Notes: a model not told the origin generated them from the letters alone. Counted from the stretch's first letter, positions 50,534 through 60,241 are shown. The stretch is DNA of 64,000 nucleotides from Paenibacillus_AR mesotrionivorans (GCF_046098205.1 NZ_JBJURJ010000002.1:310001-374000); one strand, 5' to 3'. Translations and numbers: made by a program.

Positions 50534-52075
50534 TTATTTCTTGGTTGCATACCACTCATTAATTTCCTTATAGCTGGCTTCCCCGCCGGATTGCTTGTAT
50601 TTATTCGTAAAGGATTCCACGCTAGTCAGAGGCTCTTCACCAACAATGACCTTGATTGCAAAGTCATTCATCATCTGGTTCAGCTGAGAGTTTTCCTTCG
50701 AGTAGGTAGGCATAACAGGCGCAACCCCCAATGGATCGGGAATTCTCATTTCCTTCGGCATGACCTTGTTCAGGTAAGCCCAGCCCTCATACAAACGGGC
50801 GTCCTTTTGTACCCGTGCTTGCCAGTAAGTGGGGAAATTCTTCTCGTCGATTCCGGTCAAATAGTTGCTGGACTGATTCCGCTCGTCTGTGAAGGCAGGC
50901 TGAATGGGAATGTACATGCCATCCTTGACCGAATAGTGTTTGCCTTCTACACCAAGTGCAATTTCCTTAAAGGCTTCTTTTTCCAGCTTGGCGTTCATCC
51001 ACTTGATGGCATCCTCCGGATGTTTGGAGGCCTTGGGGATGAAGGTGAGTCTGTCGAAACCGGATCTGCTGCCGAGCCCAGCCTTGCCGTCTTTACCCTT
51101 GAGAATGGGCAAATAAGCGAATTTGGCATCAGGGAAATTCTTGTTCAGAGCGTCGCCGATGGAGGGAATGTCTGCCCAGTTCAGCGAAATCACCCCAGCT
51201 CTGCCGCTGGTGAACTTCTCCTTCATGGTGGCATCCTTGTTAACGGCAAATTCCTTGTCAAGCAGCCCTTGCTTGTAGAGATCGGCTACATAGCTCAGAT
51301 AGTCCTTGAAGCCCGGGTGCAGCGGCCGTGGCACAAGCTTGCCATCCAAAGCATTCCAGTTGTTCGGCATGCCGAAGGAGCCGATCAGATTCTCGATAAT
51401 GGGAGCACTGCCATTAATGGTCATAGGGGCGTTCTTATCGCCGTTGCCGCCCGGATCCTTTTCCTTAAAGGCCTTCAGCATGGCAGTGAATTCATCCACT
51501 GTCGTCGGCATTTGCATACCAAGCTTGTCGAGCCAATCCTTGCGGACCATAAGACTGGTGCTTGAGAATTCCTGTGCTCTGTTGGGAATGGCATAGATTT
51601 TGCCGTCAACCTTTACTGCATTAAAGCTTTCTTCAGAAACCGCCGCTTTAATATTGGGACCGTACTTGTCAATCAACGGGCCCAAGTCCACCAATGCCCC
51701 TTTTCTCGCATAATCGGTATATAAGGGCCTGCTATCCGAATACGTGATGGAATCATACGGCTCCGCCGAGGAGAGCAGCAGATTCAGCTTATCATCGGCC
51801 TTGTCCGCAGGGAGCATGTCGTACTTCACTTTATAACCGGTTTTCTCTTCAATGACCTTGGCAACAGGATAGTTGTTATAATCATCCTTCATCCAAATTG
51901 ACAACGCTCTCAAATCAGGCTTGGGACCGTTGCTTGGAGCAACCGTTCCGTTTGCGGCAGCTGACGCGCCGGGAGACGCTGCAGTATCCTTCCCGCCAGA
52001 CGAACCGCCGCAGCCAGCCGCAGTGACTGCAAGACCTGCAGAAACGGACAATAGAAGCCATTTGCTTTTTTTCAT
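50534..52075 (-). CDS. Sugar ABC transporter solute-binding lipoprotein
   Basis: 513 residues from ATG at 52075 with GGAGGGG upstream; the open frame is longer but lacks support. Lipobox TAAGC (about 17-22) and a Gly/Ser/Ala linker mark a membrane-anchored lipoprotein. Family 1 binding-protein features include KVKYDMLPADKADDKLNLLLSSAEPYDSI and SLMVRKDWLDKLGMQMPTTVDEF. Last gene of the operon that starts with the YesN-like regulator and followed by the terminator at 50418. It shares DWLDxxGMQ(V/M)P with the 14188 protein, so the two belong to one family, but the sequences differ overall. Confidence 0.93.
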   Translation of the reverse strand: MKKSKWLLLSVSAGLAVTAAGCGGSSGGKDTAASPGASAAANGTVAPSNGPKPDLRALSIWMKDDYNNYPVAKVIEEKTGYKVKYDMLPADKADDKLNLLLSSAEPYDSITYSDSRPLYTDYARKGALVDLGPLIDKYGPNIKAAVSEESFNAVKVDGKIYAIPNRAQEFSSTSLMVRKDWLDKLGMQMPTTVDEFTAMLKAFKEKDPGGNGDKNAPMTINGSAPIIENLIGSFGMPNNWNALDGKLVPRPLHPGFKDYLSYVADLYKQGLLDKEFAVNKDATMKEKFTSGRAGVISLNWADIPSIGDALNKNFPDAKFAYLPILKGKDGKAGLGSRSGFDRLTFIPKASKHPEDAIKWMNAKLEKEAFKEIALGVEGKHYSVKDGMYIPIQPAFTDERNQSSNYLTGIDEKNFPTYWQARVQKDARLYEGWAYLNKVMPKEMRIPDPLGVAPVMPTYSKENSQLNQMMNDFAIKVIVGEEPLTSVESFTNKYKQSGGEASYKEINEWYATKK

Positions 52076-52181
52076 GTATACCCCTCCATATTTAAGTAAT
52101 GAATCCTGCTTGTATAGGTAAGCCTCTGCCGAATAAGTTCCGCCAGAGGCGCAGCCTACGTGCCATTGCAACTCTTTTCCA

Positions 52182-53057
52182 TTAACCTTTGACAGAACCG
52201 ATCAGTACCCCTTTGATAAAATACTTCTGCAGGAAGGGATACACACACAGAATCGGAACGGTGGAAGCTACAACCGTAGCTGCCCGGATGCCCTCTGGTG
52301 ACATATTCATCAGATCATCGAGACTTTTGTTGGCGGCGTTGGAGGTATCCGCATCCATGACCACATCCCGGAGATACAGCTGCAGGGTTTTGAGGGAGGT
52401 ATCATTGATGTACAGCATGGGATTGAAGAAGTCATTCCAGAACCCTACCGCATAAAACAGCGAGATCGTGGCGATCACCGGCATGGACAGGGGCAGGATA
52501 ATCCGGAACAGAATGGTGTACGTTTTGGCCCCGTCGATCCGTGCGGACTCCTCCAAGGCTTCCGGAAGATTCTCGTAATAGCTTTTAATAATCAGCATAT
52601 TGAACACACTGATCATGCCGGGCAAAATCAAGGCCCACAGGTTGTTGATCAGATTGAGATTGCGCATCAGCAGATAATTGGGAATCATTCCTCCGCTAAA
52701 CAGCATGGTAAATACGAACAGTACCATGACGAAGGAAATGCCTGGCAAGTGCCGCTTGGACAACGGATAAGCAGTGACGGCCGTCAGCAGAATGGACAAC
52801 ACCGTTCCCACAACCGTAACTCCTACAGAGACCGTAAATGCCCGGATGAAGATATCCGAGGATATAACCTGCCTGAGCGTATCCAACTGGAAGCCCACAG
52901 GGAAAATCCCCACCTTGCCTGAAATGATCGCCCATTCCTCACTGACGGATTTAGAGAATACATTGGCTAATGGCAGAAGCATGGCCATACCCATGATGAT
53001 CAGGAACAGATAAACAAAGCTGTCCAAAAACCAATCCCCGGCTGTTCTATTTTTCAT
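52182..53057 (-). CDS. Carbohydrate ABC transporter permease (LplC/YtcP-like)
   Basis: 291 residues, six membrane helices. The EAA loop is LPEALEESARIDGAKTYTILFRIILPLSMPV (about 155-185), and the C-terminus ends KGVLIGSVKG as in this subfamily. ATG start with AAAGGAGGGG. Twenty bases separate it from the upstream permease gene, so the two are cotranscribed. No ATPase gene is in the operon; a shared MsmX-type ATPase is assumed. Confidence 0.93.
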   Translation of the reverse strand: MKNRTAGDWFLDSFVYLFLIIMGMAMLLPLANVFSKSVSEEWAIISGKVGIFPVGFQLDTLRQVISSDIFIRAFTVSVGVTVVGTVLSILLTAVTAYPLSKRHLPGISFVMVLFVFTMLFSGGMIPNYLLMRNLNLINNLWALILPGMISVFNMLIIKSYYENLPEALEESARIDGAKTYTILFRIILPLSMPVIATISLFYAVGFWNDFFNPMLYINDTSLKTLQLYLRDVVMDADTSNAANKSLDDLMNMSPEGIRAATVVASTVPILCVYPFLQKYFIKGVLIGSVKG

Positions 53058-53077
53058 TGTGCCACCCCTCCTTTACA

Positions 53078-54043
53078 CTACCAGATTCCCCGGTTTAGCA
53101 GTTTTTTACTGAGATAGTTGCCGGAAATCACAAGGATAAAGCCGACTACCGAATTAAACAGGCCCACCGCCGTACTGAAGCTGTAATCCATCTTCCCCAG
53201 ACCGACACGGTATACAAAGGTGCCGATGACATCCCCGGTTTGGTAAACCACGGGATTGTACATGGTCAATATCTGCTCGGTCCCTGCCTCCAGTACATTA
53301 CCCAGGCGGAGAATAAACATCAATACGATGGTAGGAAGAATTCCCGGCAGGGAAATATACAGCATCTTCCGGATCCGGCCCGCTCCGTCGATGGAGGCGG
53401 CTTCGTACTGCTCCTGGTCAATACCGGAGATGGCTGCAATGAACACAATGGCATTCCAGCCCACTTCCTTCCAGCCCGCCGTGAATACTACCACACTCCG
53501 GAAGTATGAATTGCTCATAAAGAAGCTGATGGGCTCTCCGCCAAACCACTGGATTATATTGTTTATCAATCCGCCCGAAGGGGACAGAATAGTGATGAAT
53601 AATCCGGAAATAATAACCCATGACAGGAAGTGGGGCAAATAAATAATCGTCTGAATGGTCCGCTTGAATACCATCACCCGAACCTCATTCAATATCAGTG
53701 CAATAAGAATGGGTATCGGGAACAGCAAGACAATCTTGTATACGCTGATCAAAAGGGTGTTGGTAAACACCTGGGCAAATTCCTCAGAATGAATCAGCTT
53801 CTGGAACTGCTCAAAGCCCACCCAATCGCTTCCACCGATTCCTTCGAAGATGTTAAAATCCTGAAATGCAATAACCACTCCGTACATGGGCGTGTACTTG
53901 AAGATCAATAAAAAGATAAGCCCCGGAATCAATAATAGGTAATAGTCCAAATTCCGCATGGCCAGCTTCCATTTGCTTGAGTTAGCACGTTTGGTTGCTG
54001 CAGCATGTGCCTTTTTGTTCAAATCTGTTGCACTTACGCTCAC
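53078..54043 (-). CDS. Carbohydrate ABC transporter permease (LplB-like)
   Basis: About 321 residues from GTG at 54043, eight bases after a full GGAGGTGA; ATG at 54058 (326 residues) is the alternative but has poor spacing. FKYTPMYGVVIAFQDFNIFEGI follows the first helix as in LplB/YteP proteins, and the EAA loop is QYEAASIDGAGRIRKMLYISLPGI (about 210-235). It pairs with the 52182 permease. A candidate promoter with a CRE-like site lies just upstream, so the transporter part may also be transcribed separately from yesNM. Confidence 0.92.
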   Translation of the reverse strand: MSVSATDLNKKAHAAATKRANSSKWKLAMRNLDYYLLLIPGLIFLLIFKYTPMYGVVIAFQDFNIFEGIGGSDWVGFEQFQKLIHSEEFAQVFTNTLLISVYKIVLLFPIPILIALILNEVRVMVFKRTIQTIIYLPHFLSWVIISGLFITILSPSGGLINNIIQWFGGEPISFFMSNSYFRSVVVFTAGWKEVGWNAIVFIAAISGIDQEQYEAASIDGAGRIRKMLYISLPGILPTIVLMFILRLGNVLEAGTEQILTMYNPVVYQTGDVIGTFVYRVGLGKMDYSFSTAVGLFNSVVGFILVISGNYLSKKLLNRGIW

Positions 54044-54082
54044 TCCGGTCACCTCCATGTCCTCTGTTTATCTGATGTCATT

Positions 54083-54112
54083 ATTATACACAGCACATGA
54101 GAACGCTTTACA
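54083..54112 (-). promoter_or_regulatory. Candidate promoter with CRE-like sequence before the importer genes
   Basis: On the minus strand a TATAAT -10 box (54083-54088) lies 40 bp before the GTG start. About 10 bp upstream, TGTAAAGCGTTCTCA (54098-54112) resembles a catabolite-responsive element with one extra central base and covers the expected -35. CcpA control is possible but the match is imperfect. Confidence 0.4.
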
Positions 54113-54142
54113 GGAGGTAATCCTACTATTTCTGGTCTCTCG

Positions 54143-55993
54143 TTATTGTTCTTGCGGACCGATGGCTTTGACCCGGACATAGATGGTTGTTCCTTGGCCA
54201 GGTATGGTTTCTATGGACAATCCGTACTGCTCACCTGCAAAAATGCGGATTCTTTCGTTCACATTATATAAGCCGTACGAGCTGCCCGAGCCGTCAGCCC
54301 GCATGTCCGGGCGGGGCAGCAGCAGCAGCTTCCTGGCCGTCTCTTCCTCCATGCCGATTCCGTCATCCGTGACCGATAGCAGCAGGGTATCCTGCTCCAG
54401 CTTTGCGGCAATCCGGATGCTGCCCCTTTTATCCTTGGCTTTACGGATCCCGTGAAGCAGCGCATTTTCCACCAGAGGCTGCAGAGTCAGCTTAGGAATC
54501 AGATACCCCTCCAGACCGGGCTGCGCTTCAATGTGGAAGGAGAAGGTTGAGGGAAAGCGGTTTTGCTGAATTTCCAGATAGACCTGGGCCAGATTCAATT
54601 CATCCGCGACACTGACGTGATCCTTGCCCTTATTCAGGCTAAGCCGGAAATATTGGGCTAGGGCCTCGATCATTTGGCTGGTATCCTCAGCATGATGGGC
54701 AATGGCCGACCAATTAATCATGTCCAGAGTGTTATACAAAAAATGGGGATTGATTTGGGCCTGCAGCGCCTTTAGCTGCGCCTCCCGCTCCAATACCTTG
54801 GCTTGGTAGGTTTCCTCCATCAGATTATTGACCTTGCGGATCAGCTGGTCCACACTCCGTTCCAAAAGACGGAAATCCCCTTCCGGTGCATGGCGGTACT
54901 CCTCCAGCCAGCCCACACCCTCCTTGCGCATCATTTTCAATACCACCTGAATCCGTTTGGTTAGACCTTGTATAGTAAAGGTCAGCAAAACAAAAACCAG
55001 AACCAGAAACAGGACGGTGATGGCTACGACCGTAGCGATACTGGTGAACTGGTTCTGGGCTACGGCACGGTGGGCGATTTCCGATTGGGATACCTCAGCC
55101 AGCAGCTTCCACCCGGTGGATTCAATCGACGCGAACATCACATACACATTCTCTCTGCCATTGCTCCGTTTCACAATGCCTTCATCGGTCTGGAGTACGG
55201 TGTGCATGATCTCCTCCGGCAAATCGCCCCCTGTATACTCTCCACCGCTTACATTCGCAGGAGCCTCCAATGCATAGATCAGCTTTCCCTCCTTATCCAC
55301 GATATAAGGGGAATAAACCGCAGATAAATTGACTCCCGACATGACCTCCTTCAATACCTGATTCGAGATATCCAGCATAAGCACACCTAATATCTCCCCG
55401 TATTGAAGCGGATTGCGGAGCACCCTCCCTACAGAGAAAACATCCTTTTCCTCCATATCCAAGTAATTCTCCCGATACACGCCAGTCCAGACCATGCCTC
55501 CGCCGGCATCCATGATGTCCTTATACCACGGACGTTTTTCCAGCATGGACATGGGCAGAAGATTGATCCGGTCTCCGGCATATAAACGGGAGGGATCCAC
55601 AAAAATTCGAAACCGTTGGATATCCGTATTGGTCTGCACCGTATCCGCCAGATTGCGCAGGCTCTTCATCTGCTCCAATTGTTCGCTAATCGTGCTCTGG
55701 GGCAACAGGCTGGTGTACATCTCCTTATTCATAAAAACCGAATTACTGATATCGAGAATGTGATCCAGCTTGTAGGTCAGATTCATCCCCGCCTGACGTA
55801 AGGTCTGCTGCATAGAGCGGGTGACCTCCTGCTCCAAAATCTCCGAGGAACGCTGATAATAAGAGGCCAGCATGATTGTAACGGGCACAAGAATAAATAC
55901 AACATATGCTAATATCCATTTTTTGGCAGAAATAATCCCTTGCCATAGATCCTTCAAATAATCCCAATTTAGTTTCAGCGATTTTTTTCCCAA
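54143..55993 (-). CDS. Sensor histidine kinase (YesM-like)
   Basis: 616 residues from a TTG start at 55993, eight bases after AAAGGGGGAG; the 38 codons upstream are not protein-like. Helix 1 (about 20-42), extracellular Cache-like domain, helix 2 (about 285-310), HAMP, then a His_kinase (LytS/YesM type) domain with AQINPHFLYNTLDMINWSA (phospho-His) and an ATPase domain with QPLVENALLHGI, DDGIGM and GSSYGLYNVNERI. Only 17 bp after the YesN-like regulator gene; together they form a two-component pair that likely senses sugar and switches on the downstream importer. Confidence 0.92.
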   Translation of the reverse strand: MGKKSLKLNWDYLKDLWQGIISAKKWILAYVVFILVPVTIMLASYYQRSSEILEQEVTRSMQQTLRQAGMNLTYKLDHILDISNSVFMNKEMYTSLLPQSTISEQLEQMKSLRNLADTVQTNTDIQRFRIFVDPSRLYAGDRINLLPMSMLEKRPWYKDIMDAGGGMVWTGVYRENYLDMEEKDVFSVGRVLRNPLQYGEILGVLMLDISNQVLKEVMSGVNLSAVYSPYIVDKEGKLIYALEAPANVSGGEYTGGDLPEEIMHTVLQTDEGIVKRSNGRENVYVMFASIESTGWKLLAEVSQSEIAHRAVAQNQFTSIATVVAITVLFLVLVFVLLTFTIQGLTKRIQVVLKMMRKEGVGWLEEYRHAPEGDFRLLERSVDQLIRKVNNLMEETYQAKVLEREAQLKALQAQINPHFLYNTLDMINWSAIAHHAEDTSQMIEALAQYFRLSLNKGKDHVSVADELNLAQVYLEIQQNRFPSTFSFHIEAQPGLEGYLIPKLTLQPLVENALLHGIRKAKDKRGSIRIAAKLEQDTLLLSVTDDGIGMEEETARKLLLLPRPDMRADGSGSSYGLYNVNERIRIFAGEQYGLSIETIPGQGTTIYVRVKAIGPQEQ

Positions 55994-56010
55994 GGTTCTC
56001 CCCCTTTTAC

Positions 56011-57621
56011 CTATAGCTGATCCCTGTAAGCACTTGGTGTGAACCCGGTCATTTTCTTGAACAGCTTGCTGAAGTGGCTTGGGTCCACATACCCTACGGC
56101 ATGACATATTTCATAGAACTTATTGCGGGGGTCGCGGAGCAGCTCTTTGGCCTTTTCAATCCGTACCTTGGTCAAATATTCGAACAGGGTCTCGCCTGTT
56201 TCCTGCTTGAAGAGAAGACTGACATAAGTAGGACTCAGGAAAACACCTTCAGCAATTTCGACTATAGTGAGGTTTTCGGCATAACGCTCCTGGATAAGCC
56301 GGTGAATGCGGTCGATGACACTGCCTGTCCTGCCGCTGCGTTTCTCCCTCACACAGGAGCAAACCTCATCCAAATAGCTGCTTACATGTTTTTTCAAATC
56401 CTGGATGGTTTCCTGGCGCAGCACCATCTCCCAAGCCTCTGTCTCCTTGGCCTCCCAGTCCCCGTTAAGCGCATTCAGCTCCAGCAATACTCGGGTGGAC
56501 AGCAGAATAAGCTGTTGACTTATGTTTCTTCCATAACGAAAGCCTTCCTTGCGGCTCCGGCTCATGGAATCGAAGATTTCGTCCAGCTCCCTGCCCAGTC
56601 CGGTATTATCTCCCGATTTGATGGCTGCCAGCACCTGCTCTGCGGTTTCGGCCAGCCGGTAATGTTTACTCTCAACGGATTGCAGACTGTCCACCGTCAG
56701 GATCTGGTTCTTCCCCAAGTACCATTTTTGGGAGGCCGCCTCTCTGGCTTGCTTGTAGGATAGAGGCAGCTCGGACAGCTTATTGACATATTCCCCTACA
56801 CCAATGGTTACACTGAGCTTCAGCCACCGGCTCAGGTTATCCCGGACCGCCGCAGCCAGGACCAGCAGGCCGTCCTCCTCGCCCTCCATTTCCGGTCCCT
56901 GCAACAAAATACCGACATATTCACCGGTTACCTTCTCAAAAACAACACCCCGTTTCGTTTTATCCATTAGCTCTTGAATGATATTCAGCGCCGCGTAAGA
57001 CAAAAGCTGCTTGTCCCGTTCACTGCGGGAATCCATAACCTGGGAAAGATCGTCGATGACCACAACCATTACAATATAGGCCTGAGCATCCAGCAGAGGC
57101 AGGTTCAGAAACCGGATCCTCTCCCTGACCCTCTCCTCCTTGAAGCCGTCGGAAATAACGGACAACAGGAATCTTTCCCGAAGAAGCGGCAGACTCTCGG
57201 TGAGTTTGACCTGCATCTCATTGACCAGCTCCTTCGCCTTTGCCTCTTCCTGGAGAGAGGTGAGGACCCGGGTAATCACTGTATGAAGCTCCTTACGGCT
57301 GACCGGCTTAAAAATATAGTCCACCGCATGGACCTTTAACGCGGACTTCAGATATTCCGCATTATCAAACCCACTGATGAAGATGATTTTGGCATGGGGA
57401 AGAATATTGCGGATCTCCGTTGACATGGCAATGCCGTCCATAGAAGGCATCTTCACATCTGTCAGCACAATATCCGGCTCCACTTCTTTGATCAAGGCCA
57501 GTCCCTTATCCCCGTCGTCCGCCGTCCCCACCAGCTCGATCCCGTACGCGGCCCAATCGAAATAAGTACCAAGCCCGTTTACCACTGACGGTTCGTCATC
57601 CACTATGACAAGCTTGTACAC
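56011..57621 (-). CDS. Response regulator with AraC-type HTH (YesN-like)
   Basis: 536 residues from a GTG start at 57621 after AAGGAGTGAAG. Receiver domain at 1-120 with phospho-Asp55 (DIVLTDVKMPSMDG) and conserved Lys in FKPVSRKEL. A long middle region (about 130-420) links to the C-terminal AraC HTH (about 435-536: IVEIAEGVFLSPTYVSLLFKQETGETLFEYLTKVRIEKAKELL, then YEICHAVGYVDPSHFSKLFKKMTGFTPSAYR). First gene of the operon regulator, kinase, two permeases and binding protein. Probably activates its own operon; target sites cannot be read. Confidence 0.93.
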   Translation of the reverse strand: MYKLVIVDDEPSVVNGLGTYFDWAAYGIELVGTADDGDKGLALIKEVEPDIVLTDVKMPSMDGIAMSTEIRNILPHAKIIFISGFDNAEYLKSALKVHAVDYIFKPVSRKELHTVITRVLTSLQEEAKAKELVNEMQVKLTESLPLLRERFLLSVISDGFKEERVRERIRFLNLPLLDAQAYIVMVVVIDDLSQVMDSRSERDKQLLSYAALNIIQELMDKTKRGVVFEKVTGEYVGILLQGPEMEGEEDGLLVLAAAVRDNLSRWLKLSVTIGVGEYVNKLSELPLSYKQAREAASQKWYLGKNQILTVDSLQSVESKHYRLAETAEQVLAAIKSGDNTGLGRELDEIFDSMSRSRKEGFRYGRNISQQLILLSTRVLLELNALNGDWEAKETEAWEMVLRQETIQDLKKHVSSYLDEVCSCVREKRSGRTGSVIDRIHRLIQERYAENLTIVEIAEGVFLSPTYVSLLFKQETGETLFEYLTKVRIEKAKELLRDPRNKFYEICHAVGYVDPSHFSKLFKKMTGFTPSAYRDQL

Positions 57622-57726
57622 CCTGCTTCACTCCTTGGTAATTCGAATCGATACGTCCAGTATACTGCATTTGCCCGAGGATAATAAAAGGAATACCGCT
57701 GGAAACCACCCGTCGGGCAATAACGC

Positions 57727-57756
57727 AAAAAACCGGAGGCGGTTTCCTCCGGTTTA
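57727..57756 (-). terminator. Terminator after sigI-rsgI
   Basis: AAACCGGAGG, loop GAAACCG, CCTCCGGTTT on the minus strand, followed by TTTTG, 27 bp after the rsgI stop codon. Confidence 0.88.
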
Positions 57757-57782
57757 GCCTTGGGTCCGATATATCACTGATA

Positions 57783-59054
57783 TTAGTGTCCGGGGCCCTT
57801 TTTCTCATCATCCTTGCCGTTATTCCGTCCGTTGTCGTTGTTGCGGTTATCATTATTCTTGTTGCCGTTGTCTTTTTTGTCATCCTCTTTCTTTTTGTCG
57901 TCCTCTTTTTTGTCCCGGTCGTTCCGGCCGTCATCCTTCTTGTCGTCGTCCTTCTTGCCGCTCTGGCCGTTATTCTTTTTATCGTCGTCCTTTTTATCGT
58001 CGTCCTTTTTGTCATTGCCCACAGCCGGGGTTTTCCCGGGGGCACTGCCGTTCCTGACCGGAGAGGACGAGGCGGCAGGTTTTACGGAGGACTTAGGTGT
58101 AGCCGTGGGCGTAGGAGCCGTGTTTTTGGTTGGTGTTGCATTGGCTTTGTTGGTGGGTGACGTGGATTTCTGCGGAGATTTGGTAGGTGTCGGCGTCGCT
58201 TTTTTCTCCTGCAGCTTCTTGTCCAGCGTACCGTCCTTCTCTTCCTTCAGCAGCTCCCGGATGCTTTCCTTCTCCAGCTTTTTCGGGTCCACCAGCTTGG
58301 CGATCCCGCCCTCCGTATTGGCGATATTGTGGATGGAATCCTTCTGCAGGTCCTCCACCTTAATATCATGGCCTGCATTTTTGGCGTTCAGGTAGACGGT
58401 ATATTTGCCCAGAGACAGCCCGTTTTCCTTGGCGGTTTCCACAATTTCCGGCGGCGCCGCGAAGGCGGTAACCTGGATTTTATCCGCTTCCTGCGGATGT
58501 TTGGTGACCACATGGGCCAGAACCTGCTGTTTCAAGGCCTCCGTTACCTGGGTATCATCCAGGGAGGAGTCCTCCTTCACGATGGTACCGGCGATGACGA
58601 TGTCGGCCTCCCCTTCGGCAAAAATCTTCATTTCTTCGGCTTTTTGGAGGATTTTGTCCGTAACGTCATCCATGGACCGGCCCTTATAGGAGACGCTGCG
58701 GGTAATTTCCAGACCCTTGTCGTTCAATCCCTTCATTTCACGGACCCGTTTGTTCTTATCGATGCCCAGTTCAATACTAGGATTGATATCGATTGAAATA
58801 TACGCCACGACGGATTTATCGGTAAATACGGAGGTAAGTCCGGTAAACAGGATCATAACCAGCATCACGGCGGCCACAAAGCCGGACAGTAGAGCAAATG
58901 CGGGACGGCGACTGCGGCTTATTCCGGGGGTATAGACAATTTCCTCACCCACGTCGCAGCTCCGGTCCATCCGGGGGATACGTTCAAACAAACCTGACGG
59001 AGTCATGACGATGAGGTATTTTCCGCTGACTTCCATTACAATGCCCTTGCTCAT
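57783..59054 (-). CDS. rsgI: RsgI-type membrane anti-sigma factor with a low-complexity tail
   Basis: 423 residues. The N-terminal cytoplasmic RsgI domain (about 1-50; GIVMEVSGKYLIVMTPSGLFERIPR) binds SigI. One helix (about 52-72), then the conserved external region with VVAYISIDINPSIELGIDKNKRVREMKGLNDKG that includes the self-cleavage site in RsgI relatives. From about 285 it is a Thr/Pro/Lys linker (TPTPTKSPQKST), then an Asp/Lys/Asn-rich tail with DDKKDDDKK repeats to the end. No carbohydrate-binding or glycosidase domain as in clostridial RsgI. ATG overlaps the sigI stop (ATGA). Followed by a terminator. Confidence 0.92.
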   Translation of the reverse strand: MSKGIVMEVSGKYLIVMTPSGLFERIPRMDRSCDVGEEIVYTPGISRSRRPAFALLSGFVAAVMLVMILFTGLTSVFTDKSVVAYISIDINPSIELGIDKNKRVREMKGLNDKGLEITRSVSYKGRSMDDVTDKILQKAEEMKIFAEGEADIVIAGTIVKEDSSLDDTQVTEALKQQVLAHVVTKHPQEADKIQVTAFAAPPEIVETAKENGLSLGKYTVYLNAKNAGHDIKVEDLQKDSIHNIANTEGGIAKLVDPKKLEKESIRELLKEEKDGTLDKKLQEKKATPTPTKSPQKSTSPTNKANATPTKNTAPTPTATPKSSVKPAASSSPVRNGSAPGKTPAVGNDKKDDDKKDDDKKNNGQSGKKDDDKKDDGRNDRDKKEDDKKKEDDKKDNGNKNNDNRNNDNGRNNGKDDEKKGPGH

Positions 59055-59851
59055 GGCTCCATCCTCCCGTCTTCCTCCGGCCTAGCAAATCGCAGATATT
59101 CACGTAAATAGGGAAAAGGCCCGTTATAAATAATGGCCACCGCTATAATATACTTGCGGTTGCGCTCCAGCGTCTTCCGGGAAAATCCGGTCCGCTCCAG
59201 CATCTCCTTAATGGGAAGCATTCGTTTGCCCAAAAGCAGGCGCATCAGCCCGCTATCCTGGGCCAGCATCAAACCGACCTTGGCCAAGCTTTCACGGGAA
59301 TCGGCATGTTTGGGGGAAGCCTCCACCAGATCGGAGAAGCTGACGCCGAAATCATTCAACACATGGTTCAGTTCCATAATCTCGCTTTTGCGGTCCTCCA
59401 TATCCTTCTGCAGCTCATACTCCCGGATCGCCTGATGGATATCCACCGGATTCATCAGGTTCTCTTCTTCATCCTCCATATCGAAGGAGCTGTAGGGCAC
59501 CTGTTGCTGGAACCGCTGCTCCTTGCGGATGAAGTCGATGAGCCTGCGGCGGATAACCATCTCGGAGAAGCTGAGAAACGGGCGTCCCGTTTCGGGGGAA
59601 TATTGGCTTATAGCTTCATTAAACGCAGACAAGGCCACCGCGAACTCATCGTCCCGGGAGGGATCAATGTACCGCTTGCAGAAGCGGCTGGTGACCTTGG
59701 CCACATAAGGCTGGTAATCGGTAATAAACTGGTTGCGCAGACGCATATCCCCTGCTTGGATCAAACGAACCAGCTCCTCCGGGGGCCGGCTGCTCCCGGA
59801 GGTGTGAGATTGGCTTTTGCCTAAGAAGCGCTTCATTAAAACAAGTATCAA
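59051..59851 (-). CDS. sigI: RNA polymerase sigma factor SigI
   Basis: 266 residues from a TTG start at 59851, just after GAGGTGGG; ATG at 59836 is an alternative. The SigI family has a region-2-like domain (RNQFITDYQPYVAKVTSRFCKRYIDPSRDDEFAVALSAFNEAISQY) and a specific C-terminal domain (LPIKEMLERTGFSRKTLERNRKYIIAVAIIYNGPFPYLREYL). SigI responds to heat or envelope stress and, in some clostridia, to polysaccharides through RsgI. The two genes overlap, so sigma and anti-sigma are made together. A 16-bp gap separates it from the small gene upstream. Confidence 0.93.
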   Translation of the reverse strand: MILVLMKRFLGKSQSHTSGSSRPPEELVRLIQAGDMRLRNQFITDYQPYVAKVTSRFCKRYIDPSRDDEFAVALSAFNEAISQYSPETGRPFLSFSEMVIRRRLIDFIRKEQRFQQQVPYSSFDMEDEEENLMNPVDIHQAIREYELQKDMEDRKSEIMELNHVLNDFGVSFSDLVEASPKHADSRESLAKVGLMLAQDSGLMRLLLGKRMLPIKEMLERTGFSRKTLERNRKYIIAVAIIYNGPFPYLREYLRFARPEEDGRMEP

Positions 59852-59866
59852 AAGTCCCACCTCACA

Positions 59867-60190
59867 CTACAGGTTTCGTTTCGCCGCATCGTCTTGCGGG
59901 GGTAAATCAAAATAATTTGCAGGCTGCCCCACACGGGCAAACGCCTCGGCCGGCGTTAATTCGGAACGCAGCAGCTTCTTGAAATCCCGGGAGCCTACCA
60001 GATCCAGATATCCTGCAATAGCAGGGCGATAGGACTTCAGAATGACCATCAGCTCCTCCAGCGGCACCTTAAAATCATTCACAGCCATCTGCTCATTCAG
60101 AAAGCCCGTCACCATCACGGATTCCTCGGAGTCATCGGGAAGCTCCCGCAGGAGCTCCAGGTACTCCACCACAAATTCCTCATATGTCAT
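59867..60190 (-). CDS. Small acidic protein of unknown function
   Basis: 107 residues, ATG with AAGGAGATTG. The sequence is acidic and helical (MTYEEFVVEYLELLRELPDDSEESVMVTGFLNEQM and RPAIAGYLDLVGSRDFKKLLRSELTPAEAFARV). It resembles no family I know. It lies 16 bp before the sigI start in the same direction and is likely cotranscribed, which might link it to the sigma pathway. No membrane segment. Confidence 0.75.
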   Translation of the reverse strand: MTYEEFVVEYLELLRELPDDSEESVMVTGFLNEQMAVNDFKVPLEELMVILKSYRPAIAGYLDLVGSRDFKKLLRSELTPAEAFARVGQPANYFDLPPQDDAAKRNL

Positions 60191-60241
60191 ATCCGTTCAA
60201 TCTCCTTTTTATTGGATTTACGCGTCAGACCATTGGCCGTC

